From assembly GCF_013032445.1 (NCBI RefSeq), contig NZ_WQCA01000009.1, positions 124,001 to 188,000 on the forward strand: 64,000 bases of DNA, read 5' to 3'. Below, piece by piece: positions 9,996 to 17,700 of this stretch (position 1 is the stretch's first letter; each line of letters opens with the position of its first letter). The translations under genes and the position numbers were made by a program. Below the pieces are notes generated by a model. The model had not been told where the DNA came from. It saw only the letters and a program-made list of their open reading frames with translations, and did no database searches. The stretch comes from Ruegeria arenilitoris. Its GTDB lineage: Bacteria > Pseudomonadota > Alphaproteobacteria > Rhodobacterales > Rhodobacteraceae.

Positions 9996-10164
9996 CTCTC
10001 ACCCCTTTCGATTCCATCTACAAACAGGGTGCGACCGGGGGAAAGAAATCTGGTTAAAACTCCGCGCGTTGCGTCATGTATGCTGCGTTGCGGCAAATTT
10101 CCTCTTGAACTTTCCGGCAAAAAATGGCCCATTCCGCGCAACATTCTTTCAAAGGGAGAGGCCA

Positions 10165-11022
10165 ATGGACCCCCGTCAGCGCCCCTATCGTTCCGTTCTC
10201 TATATCCCCGGTTCGCGTGACCGGGCGCTGGATAAGGCGCGCACCTTGCCTGTGGATGCGATCATCTTTGACCTTGAAGACGCGGTCTCGTCGGATGAAA
10301 AGCCCAACGCGCGTGAAACCCTCAAGGCGGCTCTGGCGGCCGGGGGCTATGGCTCGCGGGTCAAGATCGTGCGGATCAACGGGCTGGATACCGAGTGGGG
10401 CCGGGCCGATGCCGAGGCTGTGCGCGAGATGGATGCCGATGCGGTGCTGCTGCCCAAGGTGAATTCCGCAGCTGATGTGAACGAACTGGCCGCGATCACC
10501 AGGGACATGCCGATCTGGGCGATGATGGAAACCCCGCGCGGGATGCTGAACGCGCCCGAGATTGCTGCGCACCCGCTGATGGCCGGGTTTGTAATGGGCA
10601 CTAACGATCTGGCCAAGGAATTGCAGACGCGTTTCCGCCCGGATCGCCTGCCGATGATGACCTCTCTGGGCCTGTGCCTGCTGGCCGCCAAGGCCGAAGG
10701 TCTGATCATCGTCGACGGCGTCTATAACGCGTTCAAGGATGGCGAAGGTCTGGCCGCCGAATGTGAACAGGGCCGTGACATGGGCTTTGACGGCAAGACG
10801 CTGATCCACCCGGCTCAGGTGGATATCACCAATGCGGCATATGCCCCGTCGGATATCGAAATCGATCTGGCCCGCCGTCAGATTGCGGCCTTTGAAGAGG
10901 TCGAGTCGCAGGGGCAGGGCGTCGCTGTCGTGGATGGGAAGATTGTTGAAAATCTGCATGTTGTAACTGCCCGCGAAATTCTGGCAAAAGCGGAGGCGAT
11001 TTCAGCTTTGCAAGCGGGGTAA
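10165..11022 (+). CDS. mcl2: HpcH/HpaI-family CoA ester lyase, probably (S)-malyl-CoA thioesterase
   Basis: Member of the malyl-CoA/citramalyl-CoA lyase (CitE-like) family, 285 residues from the ATG at 10165, which follows an AAAGGGAGAGG ribosome-binding site; longer in-frame starts lack support. Motifs: RSVLYIPGSR, FDLEDAV with the metal ligand, VRING, MMETPRG, GTNDLAKE and the C-terminal GKTLIHPAQV. The length and the position just ahead of mch match the (3S)-malyl-CoA thioesterase Mcl2 of Rhodobacter sphaeroides, which releases malate in the ethylmalonyl-CoA pathway, rather than the longer Mcl1 lyase. The lyase versus thioesterase choice is inferred from length and context. Confidence 0.85.
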   Translation: MDPRQRPYRSVLYIPGSRDRALDKARTLPVDAIIFDLEDAVSSDEKPNARETLKAALAAGGYGSRVKIVRINGLDTEWGRADAEAVREMDADAVLLPKVNSAADVNELAAITRDMPIWAMMETPRGMLNAPEIAAHPLMAGFVMGTNDLAKELQTRFRPDRLPMMTSLGLCLLAAKAEGLIIVDGVYNAFKDGEGLAAECEQGRDMGFDGKTLIHPAQVDITNAAYAPSDIEIDLARRQIAAFEEVESQGQGVAVVDGKIVENLHVVTAREILAKAEAISALQAG

Positions 11023-11028
11023 GCCAGC

Positions 11029-11583
11029 ATGGGCTTTGTTCTTCTGATCCTTGGGGTGGCACTTTGGTGGGCTGCCCACCTGTTCAAACGTGTCATGCCG
11101 GCACAACGTGCGGCCATGGGCAATGGTGGCAAGGGCGCGGTGGCGCTGGCGCTGGTTGCAGCGATACTGCTGATGATCTTCGGCTATCGCATGACCGATT
11201 TTATCTATGTCTGGGCGCCGCCAACCTTCCTGATCCATGTGAATAACCTGCTGGTTCTCTTCGCATTCTTCCTGATGAGCCCTGCAGGCCAAAAGGGGCG
11301 TTTGCTGAACAAGCTGCGCCATCCGATGCTGGGGGGCTTCAAGCTGTGGGCTTTTGCGCATTTGCTGGTGAACGGCGATCTGGCCTCGATCATTTTGTTT
11401 GGTGGTTTGCTGGCTTGGGCTGTGGTCGAAGTGATCGTCATTAACAAGTCCGAGCCTGAATGGACTCCCGGAGAGCCCGGAACCTATGGAAAAGACGCGA
11501 TGTTTTTCGTGGCGTCGATCATTCTGTTGGGGATTGTCGGCTATATCCACGGGCTTGTCGGTCCGTCCCCGTTTGGATCGTAA
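11029..11583 (+). CDS. NnrU family membrane protein
   Basis: A 184-residue protein with about five membrane segments and the NnrU signature (HPMLGGFKLWAFAHLLVNGDLASIILFGG). NnrU was named from a nitrite/nitric-oxide reductase locus, but the family is widespread and its activity is undefined. Here it begins 6 bp after mcl2 and precedes DUF1737 and mch, so it is co-transcribed with ethylmalonyl-CoA pathway genes. Its role in that setting is unknown. The conserved histidines in the HPMLGG and AHLL segments could bind heme or metal, but this is speculative. Confidence 0.88.
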   Translation: MGFVLLILGVALWWAAHLFKRVMPAQRAAMGNGGKGAVALALVAAILLMIFGYRMTDFIYVWAPPTFLIHVNNLLVLFAFFLMSPAGQKGRLLNKLRHPMLGGFKLWAFAHLLVNGDLASIILFGGLLAWAVVEVIVINKSEPEWTPGEPGTYGKDAMFFVASIILLGIVGYIHGLVGPSPFGS

Positions 11584-11595
11584 GGAGCGGATAGG

Positions 11596-11802
11596 ATGAC
11601 AAAACTCTACCGTCTGTTGACCGAAGAAGACACTTCCGCCTTCTGCCACAAAGTGTCGGATGCGCTGGCAAAGGGGTGGGAGCTGTATGGCGACCCGTCC
11701 TATGCCTATGACGAAAACAGCCGCATGATGCGCTGTGCGCAGGCCGTGACCAAAGAGGTCGAGGCCGACTATTCCCCCGAAATGAAACTGGGACAGCAAT
11801 AA
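11596..11802 (+). CDS. DUF1737 domain protein
   Basis: A 68-residue protein consisting of one DUF1737 domain: the pattern YRLLTEEDTSAFCHKVSDAL followed by KGWELYGDP is typical. Function unknown. It lies 12 bp after the NnrU gene, and its TAA stop shares its last A with the ATG of mch, so translation of mch is probably coupled to it. A conserved small partner immediately ahead of mesaconyl-CoA hydratase is suggestive but untested. Confidence 0.88.
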   Translation: MTKLYRLLTEEDTSAFCHKVSDALAKGWELYGDPSYAYDENSRMMRCAQAVTKEVEADYSPEMKLGQQ

Positions 11803-12830
11803 TGGCAAAAACCAATCCGGGCCGCTTTTTCGAGGATTACTCCGTCGGACAGGTACTGCATCACGCAGTGCCACGCACCGTAACCGACGGCGAACGTGCT
11901 TTGTATCATGCGCTCTATCCGGCGCGGCATGCGCTTTATTCCTCGGACGAGTTCGCCCGGGCTAGTGGTCTGCCGCAAAGCCCGATTGACGATCTGGCAG
12001 CTTTCCACGTGGTGTTTGGCAAAACCGTTCCCGATATCTCTCTGAACGCGGTTGCCAATCTGGGCTATGCCGAGGGGCGCTGGCTGAAACCGGTCTATTC
12101 CGGCGACACGCTGCGGTCTGAATCCGAAGTGATCGGCGTCAAGCAGAACTCAAATGGCAAAACCGGCGTGGTTTGGGTGCGCACACGCGGTCTGAACCAA
12201 CGCGATGAGGTGGTGATCGAATATGTGCGCTGGGTGATGGTGCGCAAAGCGCATGTCGATGCCCCCGCGCCCGAGGCAGTGGTGCCAGACCTGAAAAAGG
12301 TTTTGGAGCCGGGCGATCTGGTGGTACCGGAGGGCCTCGATTTCTCAAACTATGACTTTGTGCAATCCGGTGAAGCCCATCGCTGGGGCGATTACGAGAT
12401 CGGCGAAACCATCGACCACGTCGATGGTGTAACCGTCGAAGAGGCTGAACATATGCTGGCCACCCGCCTGTGGCAGAACACGGCCAAGGTGCATTTCGAT
12501 CTGACCTTCCGCCCCGATGGCCGGTTGATCTATGGCGGCCACGTGATCTCGATGGCGCGTACCCTGTCGTTCAACGGTCTGGCCAATGCGCAGATGATCG
12601 TCGGTCTGAACGGTGGGGCCCATGCCAACCCGTGCTTCTCGGGCGATACGATCAAGGCGTGGTCCGAGGTTCTGGACAAGGCCGAAACCGGTGTTCCCGG
12701 TGTGGGTGCCGTCCGCCTGCGTCTCGTTGCCACCAAGGGCGGCGCACCCTTTGAACTGAAAGGGGAAGATGGTCGCTACAAGCCCGACGTCCTGCTGGAT
12801 CTGGATTACTGGGCGTTGATGCCGGTCTGA
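11802..12830 (+). CDS. mch: Mesaconyl-CoA hydratase (beta-methylmalyl-CoA dehydratase)
   Basis: Enzyme of the ethylmalonyl-CoA pathway that hydrates mesaconyl-C1-CoA to (2R,3S)-beta-methylmalyl-CoA, which malyl-CoA lyase then cleaves to glyoxylate and propionyl-CoA. It is a MaoC-like double hot-dog protein of 342 residues, normal for the family. N-terminal GRFFEDYSVGQVLHHAVPRTV and the second-half DYEIGETIDHVDGVTVEEAEH mark the two hot-dog units. The start overlaps the DUF1737 stop by one base. It closes the mcl2-NnrU-DUF1737-mch operon and lies upstream of sdhCDAB. Confidence 0.95.
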   Translation: MAKTNPGRFFEDYSVGQVLHHAVPRTVTDGERALYHALYPARHALYSSDEFARASGLPQSPIDDLAAFHVVFGKTVPDISLNAVANLGYAEGRWLKPVYSGDTLRSESEVIGVKQNSNGKTGVVWVRTRGLNQRDEVVIEYVRWVMVRKAHVDAPAPEAVVPDLKKVLEPGDLVVPEGLDFSNYDFVQSGEAHRWGDYEIGETIDHVDGVTVEEAEHMLATRLWQNTAKVHFDLTFRPDGRLIYGGHVISMARTLSFNGLANAQMIVGLNGGAHANPCFSGDTIKAWSEVLDKAETGVPGVGAVRLRLVATKGGAPFELKGEDGRYKPDVLLDLDYWALMPV

Positions 12831-12848
12831 CGGCAGCCCACATTGATT

Positions 12849-12886
12849 TGATCGCAGCCTGCAACAATCATGCTAGGCTGCGATCA
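12849..12886 (+). promoter_or_regulatory. Perfect dyad ending at the DUF1194 start codon
   Basis: A 12-bp perfect inverted repeat (TGATCGCAGCCT / AGGCTGCGATCA) around a 14-base spacer. The right arm ends with the A of the DUF1194 ATG at 12886, leaving no Shine-Dalgarno sequence. The sequence TAGGCT, six bases before the ATG, could be the -10 element of a leaderless transcript. Alternatively the dyad is an operator, or the mRNA end of mch. Confidence 0.5.
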
Positions 12887-13548
12887 TGGTTCTGATCCGC
12901 CCCCTTGCTGCCTGCCTGTTCCTGACGCCACCTGCATTGGCGTGTGATCTTGCGCTGGCCTTGGCAGTTGATGTGTCCGGGTCGGTCGATACCAGTGAAT
13001 ACCGGATTCAAATGGACGGTCTGGCCGCAGGACTGCGCGACCCCCTTGTGTCCGAGGCGCTAGTGCGTGGACAGGCGCAGTTGATGCTGGTGCAATGGAC
13101 CGGAGCCTCGCGCCAGAAGGTCACGATCCCCTGGACCCGGATCGACAGTTTCGACACGCTTGAACGGTTTGCAGATCAGGTGGCCGCCGACCCTCGCGTC
13201 TGGCGCAACTTCTCGACCGCGATCGGAGAGGCGCTTGAGATGACCCTGTCCAGTTTTGACGACGTGTCCGAGTGCACGCGCCACCTGATCGACATCTCCG
13301 GCGACGGGGTGTCAAACGAAGGTATTGAGCCAACCAAAGTGCACGGCGTACTTCGCACCCGCGGTGTCACGGTCAACGCCATCGCAATCGAAGAAAGCGA
13401 GCCGGATTTGACCGCTTATTTCTTTGAAAACGTCATCGTTGGCGAAGGGGCTTTTGTAGTCTCGGCTTCCGGTTTTGCGGACTATCCCGAACGGATTCGA
13501 AAAAAGCTTTTGCGCGAAGTGACGAAGCAATCCGCTGCTTTGGAGTGA
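12886..13548 (+). CDS. DUF1194 (VWA-like) secreted protein
   Basis: A 220-residue protein of the DUF1194 family, a von Willebrand factor A-like domain common in Rhodobacterales and without known function. It starts with a signal peptide (MVLIRPLAACLFLTPPALA, mature protein from CDLALALA). The MIDAS motif D-V-S-G-S is at about residues 28-32 and is completed by later acidic residues (ISGDGVSNEG), so it probably binds a divalent metal in the periplasm. The ATG at 12886 is supported by the signal peptide but has no ribosome-binding site; a perfect dyad abuts it. It sits between mch and the sdh operon control region. Confidence 0.88.
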   Translation: MVLIRPLAACLFLTPPALACDLALALAVDVSGSVDTSEYRIQMDGLAAGLRDPLVSEALVRGQAQLMLVQWTGASRQKVTIPWTRIDSFDTLERFADQVAADPRVWRNFSTAIGEALEMTLSSFDDVSECTRHLIDISGDGVSNEGIEPTKVHGVLRTRGVTVNAIAIEESEPDLTAYFFENVIVGEGAFVVSASGFADYPERIRKKLLREVTKQSAALE

Positions 13549-13559
13549 GCATCGAAGAT

Positions 13560-13649
13560 TCGTGATCACAATGATTGCGACCTTGTGGCGCTAACATTGA
13601 TTTGACTGTATAAGTTTTGTGATCACGGTAATATTTTGTGTGATCACAA
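13560..13649 (+). promoter_or_regulatory. Palindromic operators upstream of sdhC
   Basis: Three copies of the motif also seen ahead of sucC: TCGTGATCACAA (13560-13571), TTGTGATCACGG (13617-13628) and GTGTGATCACAA (13638-13649). The last two are centred 21 bp apart, and the proximal one is about 118 bp from the sdhC ATG, nearly the same geometry as at sucC. The most distal copy lies just after the DUF1194 stop, 57 bp from the second. This points to one regulator acting on both TCA operons. Confidence 0.7.
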
Positions 13650-13677
13650 TTTTCTGAAATCTGCGGTTTTGTACTCA

Positions 13678-13731
13678 TTTTACCTGTTTTTGCGCTCGCA
13701 GCACGTGACAGATTGGCAAAAACAGGTAAAA
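13678..13731 (+). promoter_or_regulatory. Perfect 16-bp inverted repeat in the sdh leader
   Basis: Arms TTTTACCTGTTTTTGC (13678-13693) and GCAAAAACAGGTAAAA (13716-13731) are exactly complementary and enclose 22 bases. The element lies between the GATC operators and the sdhC ribosome-binding site. As RNA it would form a stable stem-loop just before translation starts; as DNA it could be a second operator. No U-tract follows, so it is not a plain intrinsic terminator. Confidence 0.65.
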
Positions 13732-13761
13732 CGACGGGTAGCCAACGAAAGAGGAGCCGAC

Positions 13762-14145
13762 ATGGCCGATGTCAATCGGGGCAACCGCCCGCTCTCGCCA
13801 CATATTATGATTTATCGCCCCCAGATGACGTCCACGTCCTCGATCATGGTTCGTTTGACCGGCATCGGGGTGTTCGCCGTCGCAATTCTGGTCGTTTGGT
13901 GGCTACTGGCCGCTTCGACTTCGGAAAGCGCGTTTGCGGGGATCGACGGATTTCTGCGCAGCTGGTTCGGTGACCTCATCCTGACGGCTGCGACCTGGGG
14001 GCTGTGGTACCACACGCTGGGCCGTCTGCGGCACGTCATCTGGGATTTCGGCTATTGTCTTGACATCGAGACCGCCGAGAAACTGGGGCTGGGTATGTTC
14101 GTCGGCGCGACCATCCTGACCCTGATCACCGTACTTGTGGTTTAA
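13762..14145 (+). CDS. sdhC: Succinate dehydrogenase cytochrome b556 subunit
   Basis: Membrane anchor subunit of complex II that, with SdhD, binds heme b and ubiquinone. It has 127 residues from the ATG at 13762, chosen because GAAAGAGGAG precedes it and MADVNRGNRPLSPHIMIYRP is the family N-terminus; an upstream in-frame ATG at 13636 lies in the control region. There are three transmembrane helices and the heme-ligand region GRLRHVIWDFGYCLD. It is the first gene of sdhCDAB, preceded by GATC palindromes and a long inverted repeat. Confidence 0.97.
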   Translation: MADVNRGNRPLSPHIMIYRPQMTSTSSIMVRLTGIGVFAVAILVVWWLLAASTSESAFAGIDGFLRSWFGDLILTAATWGLWYHTLGRLRHVIWDFGYCLDIETAEKLGLGMFVGATILTLITVLVV

Positions 14146-14156
14146 GGAGGCGGCAC

Positions 14157-14528
14157 ATGCGATATCTGACTGACCGCAAGCGCGCGCAGGGTCTGGGTGC
14201 AGGCAAGTCCGGCACACTCACCCATTGGCGGACCATGGTTCGGGCGATGATCCTGACCGTATTGGTCCCGATCTTCATCTTCACTTTCGGCGCTGGCATT
14301 GGCGGAACCCACGAAGAAGTTGTGGCTTATTTCAGCCGTCCGTTCCCGGCGCTTGTCACGGCGCTCACGCTGATCGTGGGGCTGCTGCAACTGATGTACG
14401 AGGCGCAGGAAGCGATCGAGGACTATGTGCACGGCGTCATGGAGAAAGTCTCTCTCGCTGCAATGTGGGCTCTGGGCTACACGCTGATGGCTGCCGGGCT
14501 GTTTGCCCTGGTCAAGCTGGCCCTGTGA
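14157..14528 (+). CDS. sdhD: Succinate dehydrogenase membrane anchor subunit
   Basis: Second membrane anchor of complex II, 123 residues with three hydrophobic helices, of typical length. The N-terminus MRYLTDRKRAQGLGAGKSGT and the segment EEVVAYFSRPFPALVTALTL are characteristic of alphaproteobacterial SdhD. An AAGGAGG ribosome-binding site overlaps the sdhC stop region and lies a few bases before the ATG. It is co-transcribed between sdhC and sdhA. Confidence 0.96.
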   Translation: MRYLTDRKRAQGLGAGKSGTLTHWRTMVRAMILTVLVPIFIFTFGAGIGGTHEEVVAYFSRPFPALVTALTLIVGLLQLMYEAQEAIEDYVHGVMEKVSLAAMWALGYTLMAAGLFALVKLAL

Positions 14529-14553
14529 TGATGCGCGGTAAGGAACAAGAACA

Positions 14554-16362
14554 ATGACAGCAGCATATGAATATGAAACCCACGAATACGACGTCGTCGT
14601 CGTAGGCGCAGGTGGTGCGGGTCTGCGGGCGACACTGGGCATGGCAGAGCAAGGTCTGCGCACGGCTTGTGTCACCAAGGTTTTCCCGACCCGTTCGCAC
14701 ACGGTTGCAGCGCAGGGCGGTATCGCCGCCTCACTGTCCAACATGGGTCCGGACCACTGGCAGTGGCACATGTACGACACCGTCAAGGGCTCGGACTGGT
14801 TGGGTGATACCGACGCGATGGAATACCTCGCGCGTGAGGCACCTAAGGCCGTGTATGAGTTGGAGCACTATGGCGTGCCCTTCAGCCGGACCGAAGAAGG
14901 CAAGATCTATCAGCGCCCGTTCGGTGGCCACACCACCGAATTTGGCGAAGGCCCCGCTGTTCAGCGAACCTGTGCCGCCGCCGACCGGACCGGCCACGCG
15001 ATCCTGCATACGCTGTACGGCCAGTCGCTGAAGAACAACGCCGAGTTCTACATCGAGTACTTTGCCATCGACCTGATCATGTCCGAGGATGGGCAGTGTC
15101 AGGGTGTTGTCTGCTGGAAGCTAGACGACGGCACGATGCACGTGTTCAACGCCAAGATGGTTGTTCTGGCAACCGGCGGTTACGGTCGCGCCTATTTCAG
15201 CGCAACCTCAGCCCATACCTGCACCGGTGACGGTGGCGGCATGGTCGCCCGCGCGGGTCTGGCGCTGCAGGACATGGAATTCGTTCAGTTCCACCCGACC
15301 GGCATCTACGGCTCGGGCTGTCTGATCACAGAAGGCGCGCGTGGAGAGGGTGGCTACCTGACCAACTCGGAAGGCGAACGGTTCATGGAGCGTTACGCGC
15401 CCCAGTACAAGGACCTTGCACCGCGCGACTATGTCTCTCGTTCGATGACCATGGAAATCCGCGAAGGTCGCGGCCATGGCGAGAATGGTGATCATATCCA
15501 CCTGAACCTCAGCCACCTGCCAGCCGAAGCGCTGGCCGAACGTCTGCCGGGTATCTCAGAGTCGGCGCGCGTCTTTGCGGGTGTCGATGTCACCAAGGAA
15601 CCGATCCCGGTTCTGCCGACCGTGCACTATAACATGGGCGGTATCCCGACCAACTATTGGGGTGAAGTTCTGAACCCAACTGCTGATAACCCGACCGGTG
15701 TCGTCCCGGGCCTGATGGCAGTAGGTGAGGCCGGATGTGCTTCGGTCCACGGTGCGAACCGTCTTGGTTCGAACTCGCTGATCGACCTTGTGGTGTTTGG
15801 CCGTGCGGCTGCGATCCGGGCGGGTGAGGTTGTTGACGCGAAAGCTCCGAACCCGGTTCTGAACCAAGCGTCAGTCGATAAAGCGTTTGACCGGTTTGAT
15901 GCGGTGCGCAACGCCAGTGGCGCGATCCCGACCGCCGATCTGCGGCTTGAGATGCAGCGCACCATGCAGGAAGACGCGGCTGTGTTCCGGACCGCCAAGA
16001 CTATGGCGGAAGGCGTCGAGAAGATGACGGTGATTGCCGCCAAGATGGATGACCTGAAGGTTACTGACCGCTCACTGGTCTGGAACAGCGACCTGATGGA
16101 GTCGCTGGAACTGACCAACCTGATGCCAAGTGCTTTGGCCACCATCGTCGGTGCCGAGGCGCGTAAGGAGTCTCGCGGCGCGCACGCGCATGAGGACTTC
16201 ACCGAGCGTGATGACGAAAACTGGCGCGTTCACACGGTCAGCCGTGTTGAGGGCAACAAGGTCGACCTCAGCTATCGTCCGGTCATCGTTGACCCGCTGA
16301 CCACCGAAGACGAAGGCGGCATCAGCCTCAAGAAAATCGCGCCCAAGGCGCGGACGTTCTAA
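14554..16362 (+). CDS. sdhA: Succinate dehydrogenase flavoprotein subunit
   Basis: Catalytic subunit of complex II that oxidises succinate to fumarate using covalently bound FAD. It has 602 residues. The N-terminal dinucleotide motif [15 protein letters not shown] and the flavinylation site [11 protein letters not shown] (His49) are present. The active-site segments include [25 protein letters not shown] (split at the conserved His-Pro-Thr-Gly and Arg-Gly-Glu-Gly), and C-terminal [10 protein letters not shown] is conserved. It follows sdhD by 25 bp; a 9-codon ATG-to-TGA reading frame in that gap is not considered a gene. Confidence 0.99.
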   Translation: MTAAYEYETHEYDVVVVGAGGAGLRATLGMAEQGLRTACVTKVFPTRSHTVAAQGGIAASLSNMGPDHWQWHMYDTVKGSDWLGDTDAMEYLAREAPKAVYELEHYGVPFSRTEEGKIYQRPFGGHTTEFGEGPAVQRTCAAADRTGHAILHTLYGQSLKNNAEFYIEYFAIDLIMSEDGQCQGVVCWKLDDGTMHVFNAKMVVLATGGYGRAYFSATSAHTCTGDGGGMVARAGLALQDMEFVQFHPTGIYGSGCLITEGARGEGGYLTNSEGERFMERYAPQYKDLAPRDYVSRSMTMEIREGRGHGENGDHIHLNLSHLPAEALAERLPGISESARVFAGVDVTKEPIPVLPTVHYNMGGIPTNYWGEVLNPTADNPTGVVPGLMAVGEAGCASVHGANRLGSNSLIDLVVFGRAAAIRAGEVVDAKAPNPVLNQASVDKAFDRFDAVRNASGAIPTADLRLEMQRTMQEDAAVFRTAKTMAEGVEKMTVIAAKMDDLKVTDRSLVWNSDLMESLELTNLMPSALATIVGAEARKESRGAHAHEDFTERDDENWRVHTVSRVEGNKVDLSYRPVIVDPLTTEDEGGISLKKIAPKARTF

Positions 16363-16374
16363 GGAGAGGAACTT

Positions 16375-17154
16375 ATGGTACAACTGACCCTCCCCAAGAA
16401 TTCGCGCATCACGACGGGCAAAACCTGGCCTAAGCCGGAAGGCGCGACCAATGTTCGGAAATTCCAGATCTATCGCTGGAACCCGGAAGACGGGAAAAAC
16501 CCACAGCTTGACACCTATTTCGTCGACATGGACAGCTGCGGCCCGATGGTTCTGGACGCGCTGATCAAGATCAAGAACGAGATTGATCCGACCCTGACCT
16601 TCCGTCGGTCGTGCCGCGAGGGCATCTGTGGTTCCTGCGCGATGAATATCGACGGGATCAATACGCTAGCCTGTATCTATGGCATGGATGAGATCAAGGG
16701 CGACGTGAAGATCTATCCGCTGCCGCATATGCCGGTGGTCAAGGACCTGATCCCTGACCTGACGCATTTCTACGCCCAGCACGCATCCATCATGCCATGG
16801 CTGGAAACCAAGACCAATCGCCCCGCGAAAGAGTGGAAGCAGTCGATCGAAGACCGCAAGAAACTGGACGGTCTGTATGAATGTGTGATGTGCGCCAGCT
16901 GCTCGACTTCATGCCCGAGCTACTGGTGGAACGGCGACCGTTATCTCGGGCCCGCCGCGCTGCTGCACGCCTATCGCTGGATCATCGACAGCCGAGATGA
17001 AGCCACGGGTGAACGTCTGGATGAGCTGGAAGATCCGTTCAAGCTGTATCGTTGCCACACAATCATGAACTGCGCCAAGACCTGCCCGAAAGGTCTGAAC
17101 CCAGCCAAGGCGATTGCCGAGATCAAAAAGATGATGATCGAACGCGGCGTTTAA
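16375..17154 (+). CDS. sdhB: Succinate dehydrogenase iron-sulfur subunit
   Basis: Electron-transfer subunit of complex II with three clusters. The [2Fe-2S] motif [18 protein letters not shown] with the later LAC, the [4Fe-4S] motif [16 protein letters not shown] and the [3Fe-4S] motif [17 protein letters not shown] are all intact in this 259-residue protein. It lies 12 bp after sdhA with an AAGGAGAGG ribosome-binding site and is the last gene of the operon. A perfect 11-bp hairpin without T-tract (17172-17196) follows the stop. Confidence 0.99.
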   Translation: MVQLTLPKNSRITTGKTWPKPEGATNVRKFQIYRWNPEDGKNPQLDTYFVDMDSCGPMVLDALIKIKNEIDPTLTFRRSCREGICGSCAMNIDGINTLACIYGMDEIKGDVKIYPLPHMPVVKDLIPDLTHFYAQHASIMPWLETKTNRPAKEWKQSIEDRKKLDGLYECVMCASCSTSCPSYWWNGDRYLGPAALLHAYRWIIDSRDEATGERLDELEDPFKLYRCHTIMNCAKTCPKGLNPAKAIAEIKKMMIERGV

Positions 17155-17171
17155 GCGACGCATAAGAAACA

Positions 17172-17196
17172 GCACTTGCCGCATTGCGGCAAGTGC
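17172..17196 (+). terminator. Hairpin at the end of the sdh operon
   Basis: Perfect 11-bp stem GCACTTGCCGC / GCGGCAAGTGC with the 3-base loop ATT, 17 bp after the sdhB stop. There is no T-tract, so it probably protects the 3' end of the sdh mRNA or acts with Rho; read-through into the two small ORFs downstream is possible. Confidence 0.55.
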
Positions 17197-17291
17197 ATGG
17201 CGAGATTGCAAAACTATGCAATGCAAGCCGCCCTGGTCAGGTCTATCCTGCCTGCAGGGAGGAGTGATGGAACCGAAACGGGATCGCTCCG

Positions 17292-17438
17292 ATGCAAGAA
17301 CAAAAAGCAGAAATCACCAAAGCAGCCGAAGCTCTGGCTTTGTTGGAACAGGCTTGGGCCTATTACACACCAGAAGCGGTGCATGTTTCCGAAGAGCAGC
17401 ACGAACCTGAATTGCTCGAATACGCAAACGCCGCCTGA
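17292..17438 (+). CDS. Small acidic hypothetical protein (48 aa)
   Basis: A 48-codon frame beginning MQEQKAEITKAAEALALL and containing EQAWAYYTPE, ending in ANAA. It is acidic and reads like a genuine amphipathic-helix protein rather than a random frame; I believe similar short proteins occur in related genomes but cannot name the family. No strong ribosome-binding site directly precedes the ATG. A competing frame starting at 17267 has a good GGGAGGAG but gives an Arg/Ser-rich, improbable product. It lies downstream of sdhB. Confidence 0.5.
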   Translation: MQEQKAEITKAAEALALLEQAWAYYTPEAVHVSEEQHEPELLEYANAA

Positions 17439-17475
17439 CGCTTGAATTTACGCAGAGATTGGGCAATGCATAGAC

Positions 17476-17667
17476 ATGCCCATTCTGTTGCTTTTACTTG
17501 CCGCTGGTGTGTTCGCCTATTTCGTCTGGCGGTCGCGGACGTCTTCTTTGACGCGAGATTGCCGATGGCGACAACATCGTAAGGAAGGTGTATGGATTTG
17601 CGCCTATTGCGGGGCGCGACAAGAGGGGGCGAACTCTCCGACAATCTGCCGGCAAGACAAGCAGTAA
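17476..17667 (+). CDS. Small membrane protein with CxxC motif
   Basis: A 63-residue protein: an N-terminal transmembrane helix (MPILLLLLAAGVFAYFVWRS) followed by a basic stretch and a C-terminal segment with WICAYCGARQ and one further cysteine, resembling half of a zinc ribbon. Function unknown. It ends just before a bidirectional terminator shared with deoD, which supports a real transcription unit ending here. Confidence 0.6.
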   Translation: MPILLLLLAAGVFAYFVWRSRTSSLTRDCRWRQHRKEGVWICAYCGARQEGANSPTICRQDKQ

Positions 17668-17670
17668 AAC

Positions 17671-17698
17671 AACAGGGCGTTGTCACGCCCTGTTTTTT
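17671..17698. terminator. Bidirectional Rho-independent terminator
   Basis: Stem AACAGGGCGT / ACGCCCTGTT with a 4-base TGTC loop, followed by a T-run on the plus strand and by TGTTTTAC on the minus strand. It lies between the plus-strand small membrane protein gene and the minus-strand deoD stop and can serve both. Confidence 0.85.
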
Positions 17699-17700
17699 GT

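Larger units (their letters stand above)
13549..13761 (+). promoter_or_regulatory. sdhCDAB control region and leader
   Basis: This 213-bp gene-free region holds three GATC-centred palindromes (13560-13571, 13617-13628, 13638-13649), a TGTATAAG stretch near 13607 that could be a -10 element between the first and second palindromes, a perfect 16-bp inverted repeat (13678-13731) and the GAAAGAGGAG ribosome-binding site of sdhC. If TGTATAAG is the -10, the operator pair would cover the transcription start, fitting repression. The start site itself is not determined. Confidence 0.6.

Noticed and set aside
9892-10164. Longer start for the malyl-CoA family gene
   Set aside because: The extra 91 codons lie over the divergent small gene and its promoter; AAAGGGAGAGG and family alignment place the start at 10165.
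14528-14557. Nine-codon frame between sdhD and sdhA ending in an ATGA overlap with sdhA
   Set aside because: Too short to judge, no domain; the sdhA ribosome-binding region overlaps it and explains the sequence.
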